Shown here: positions 14,098 to 15,885 of the stretch, one piece after another | How the letters are laid out: every line of letters begins with the position of its first letter | How positions within the stretch are numbered: position 1 is the stretch's first letter | Assembly: GCA_964622235.1 (NCBI GenBank) | Contig: CAZUNB010000025.1 | Span: 1 to 15,885, forward strand | From: CAZUNB01 sp964622235 | GTDB lineage: Bacteria > Patescibacteriota > Saccharimonadia > Saccharimonadales > JAGPDM01 | DNA: 15,885 nt | Direction: 5' to 3' | Position numbers and translations under genes: made by a program | The notes under the pieces: generated by a model | The model's input: the letters and a program-made list of their open reading frames with translations, nothing else | Database searches by the model: none | Told to the model about the DNA's origin: nothing

Positions 14098-15225
14098 GTG
14101 ACTACAGTCTTAGTGACTGGTGCTTCTGGGTTTATTGGAAAAAACCTTTGTGTCAGCCTAAAGCTGCGTGAAAACATGCGCGTCTTAGAGTATGGGCGCG
14201 AGAACTCACTTGAGCAGCTGGATGAATTTATCAACAAAGCGGACTTTATATACCATCTCGCGGGAGTAAATCGTCCGAAAGACGAAGAAGAGTTCCAGCT
14301 AGTGAACAGCGGTCTTACTGAAAGGGTAGTCGAGGCTCTGCGAAGTAACCATAAAAAAATACCTATCTTACTCAGCTCATCAACGCAAGCTGAAATGAAT
14401 AATCCTTACGGCAGGAGTAAAGTTACCGCCGAAAAGATGCTCCTAGAGTGGTCAGAAGAATCAGAATCGCCCGTTTATATCTACCGGCTGCCTGGCGTCT
14501 TTGGCAAGTGGTGTAAGCCAAACTACAATTCTGTAGTAGCAACATTCTGTAATAATATAGCGAACAACTTACCCATTGAAGTTTCTGACTCAAGCCACTC
14601 TATCACCCTCACCTACATAGATGATATTGTCAGTGAGTTTATTGATAAGCTAGATAATCGTGACGCCCCACTATCACGGTTTTGTGAAGTTCCTACAACA
14701 TTCAAGACCACCCTCGGAGAACTCAAAGACCGTATTATAGCTCTGCGTGACATTCGGAGCACTCTCGTAGTTCCTAGTCTGGAGGATAACTTTAATAAGT
14801 ACTTGTACGCGACCTACCTTTCCTACCTTCGGAAAGATGATTTTGCATATGAACTCACCATGCATTCCGACGATCGTGGTTCATTAACTGAATTTATTAA
14901 ATCAGCATCATTTGGACAAATATTCACCTCTACCACTGGGCCCGGGGTCTCACGAGGCAACCATTGGCATCACACTAAAATTGAAAAGTTTTTTGTTATA
15001 AGCGGTGAAGCGGAAGTGTCTTTTCGAAATAAGGTCGATAGCGCTGAAATAATTCGCTACAATGTTTCGGGCAGCAAACCCACGGTCGTAGACGTACCTA
15101 CTGGCTACGTTCACGCAATTACGAACACAGGAGATTCAGACCTTATAACTCTCTTTTGGGCAAATGAGATACTAGATAAGCAAAGACCAGACACGTATTA
15201 TGAACAAGTTAAGAATGGAGAATAA
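14098..15225 (+). CDS. capF: Bifunctional UDP-sugar reductase/3-epimerase of L-FucNAc synthesis
   Basis: Two-domain enzyme of the second FucNAc step: a C-terminal cupin performs C3 epimerisation and the N-terminal SDR domain reduces C4 to UDP-2-acetamido-2,6-dideoxy-L-talose. G-A-S-G-F-I-G is at residues 8-14 and Y104-G-R-S-K108 is the catalytic pair. The cupin spans about 258-370 with R-G-N-H-W-H-H at 286-292, E296 and H339 as likely metal ligands, and P-D-T-Y-Y-E near the end. At 375 residues it is close to S. aureus CapF. I chose GTG 14098 because it gives the expected M-T-T-V-L-V-T-G start; AGGAG at 14082-14086 is 11 nt upstream, rather far. A TTG at 14074 would add eight unexpected residues. 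Located between capE and capG with almost no spacing. Confidence 0.93.
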   Translation: MTTVLVTGASGFIGKNLCVSLKLRENMRVLEYGRENSLEQLDEFINKADFIYHLAGVNRPKDEEEFQLVNSGLTERVVEALRSNHKKIPILLSSSTQAEMNNPYGRSKVTAEKMLLEWSEESESPVYIYRLPGVFGKWCKPNYNSVVATFCNNIANNLPIEVSDSSHSITLTYIDDIVSEFIDKLDNRDAPLSRFCEVPTTFKTTLGELKDRIIALRDIRSTLVVPSLEDNFNKYLYATYLSYLRKDDFAYELTMHSDDRGSLTEFIKSASFGQIFTSTTGPGVSRGNHWHHTKIEKFFVISGEAEVSFRNKVDSAEIIRYNVSGSKPTVVDVPTGYVHAITNTGDSDLITLFWANEILDKQRPDTYYEQVKNGE

Positions 15226-15885
15226 ATGAAAAAACTAAAATTAATGACTATACTCGGTACTCGACCAGAAATAATCAGACTGAGCGCTGTTATCAAAAAA
15301 GCAGACGAGTACTTCGATCACACGCTCGTTCATACTGGCCAAAACTGGGACTACACACTCAACGAAGTGTTCTTTAAGGACCTAGGCTTACGGCAACCAG
15401 ACTATTATCTAGATGGTGTCGGCAAGGACCTTGGTGAAACAATGGGTAATATCATAGCTAAAAGCTACGAAGCTATGCAAAAAGAACAGCCTGATGCCGT
15501 ACTTATGCTCGGTGATACTAATAGCGCCCTATCTGCGATAAGTGCTAAACGACTCAAAATACCAATCTTCCACATGGAAGCCGGAAACCGCTGCTGGGAC
15601 TGGAACGTGAGTGAGATGATTAACAGAAAAATTGTTGTCGATATCTCTGATATCAACCTACCTTACACTGACCACTCTCGACGATACTTACTCGAAGAAG
15701 GTGTCGATGGAAAAACCATATTTGTCACAGGCAGCCCGATGAGCGAAGTACTACGTGACCACGCTGCTTCAATCGAAAAAAGTGACGTCCTGAATGAACT
15801 CAAACTTGAGAAAAACCATTATATTCTTGTATCTGCTCATCGAGAAGAGACTATCGATAAAGAGTCTAATTTTATGAGATTGATG
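15226..15885 (+). CDS. capG: UDP-GlcNAc 2-epimerase-family protein, final step to UDP-L-FucNAc (3' truncated by window)
   Basis: ATG 15226 directly follows the capF stop, with GGAG at 15217-15220 as ribosome binding site. 220 codons are visible without a stop, so the gene continues past the right edge. Family features: G-T-R-P-E at residues 11-15, H-T-G-Q-N at 36-40, G-D-T-N-S at 96-100, H-M-E-A-G-N-R at 116-122 containing the catalytic glutamate, G-S-P at 169-171 and S-A-H-R-E-E at 203-208. The H-M-E-A-G-N-R form and the E-V-F-F-K-D-L-G-L-R region distinguish CapG/FnlC from WecB, which has L-R-T after the glycine. The usual P-E-E-x-N-R reads S-E-M-I-N-R, keeping the first glutamate. It catalyses 2-epimerisation, giving UDP-L-FucNAc. 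Full-length members have about 370-380 residues, so over a third is missing. Confidence 0.9.
   Translation, partial: MKKLKLMTILGTRPEIIRLSAVIKKADEYFDHTLVHTGQNWDYTLNEVFFKDLGLRQPDYYLDGVGKDLGETMGNIIAKSYEAMQKEQPDAVLMLGDTNSALSAISAKRLKIPIFHMEAGNRCWDWNVSEMINRKIVVDISDINLPYTDHSRRYLLEEGVDGKTIFVTGSPMSEVLRDHAASIEKSDVLNELKLEKNHYILVSAHREETIDKESNFMRLM

Noticed and set aside
1..15885. tRNA, rRNA, CRISPR arrays, insertion sequences and riboswitches.
   Set aside because: I saw no cloverleaf-like clusters, spaced direct repeats, transposase motifs or long structured leaders. Intergenic spaces are all under 200 nt.

Overview
The window is a surface-polysaccharide and glycopolymer biosynthesis locus. I recognise 17 protein genes and no RNA genes, CRISPR arrays or insertion sequences. 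The genes make activated sugars (dTDP-L-rhamnose, UDP-glucuronate, probably UDP-L-FucNAc, CDP-glycerol and, at the left edge, probably GDP-mannose) and transfer them to an envelope polymer. TGA is used as an ordinary stop codon (rmlB, rmlC, the flippase-like gene), so the standard bacterial code applies and the recoded-TGA lineages are excluded. The glycerol-phosphate teichoic-type enzymes, an RmlC resembling the RmlC half of actinobacterial RmlC-RmlD fusions, the AT-leaning sequence and apparently leaderless promoters suggest a Gram-positive-type envelope. I lean tentatively towards Patescibacteria/Saccharibacteria; no marker gene here proves this. A run of ten Ns shows that this is a scaffolded assembly.

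Layout. Positions 1-77 (minus) hold the first 25 codons of a sugar-1-phosphate nucleotidyltransferase. It is divergent from a plus-strand operon at 146-5718: rmlB, rmlC, rmlD, rmlA, ugd and a membrane-anchored GT2. That operon ends in a stop-to-stop overlap with a minus-strand DUF2142-type membrane protein (5715-7181). A GT4 glycosyltransferase follows on plus (7320-8540). Next is a minus-strand pair, a flippase-like LPG_synthase_TM protein and a TagB/TagF-like glycerophosphotransferase (8556-10665), divergent from tagD (10780-11217). The last stretch is all plus: GT2, DUF2304 and an unassigned cupin (11402-12997), then capE, capF and the start of capG (13074-15885).

How it fits together. RmlA, RmlB, RmlC and RmlD carry glucose-1-phosphate to dTDP-L-rhamnose. 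Ugd supplies UDP-glucuronate. CapE, CapF and CapG convert UDP-GlcNAc to UDP-L-FucNAc. TagD makes CDP-glycerol, which the TagB-like enzyme can use. The GT2 and GT4 enzymes assemble the sugars. The DUF2142 and LPG_synthase_TM proteins are candidates for membrane-side transfer or lipid steps. No Wzx, Wzy or ABC exporter is visible, so the export machinery must lie elsewhere.

I do not see a wholly new system. The most notable signals are a divergent pair of start codons each lying 6 nt downstream of a -10 box (predicted leaderless mRNAs), a recurring TGnTAnnnT motif upstream of five transcription units, an odd cupin beside the FucNAc genes, and an N run that probably marks an artificial gap.
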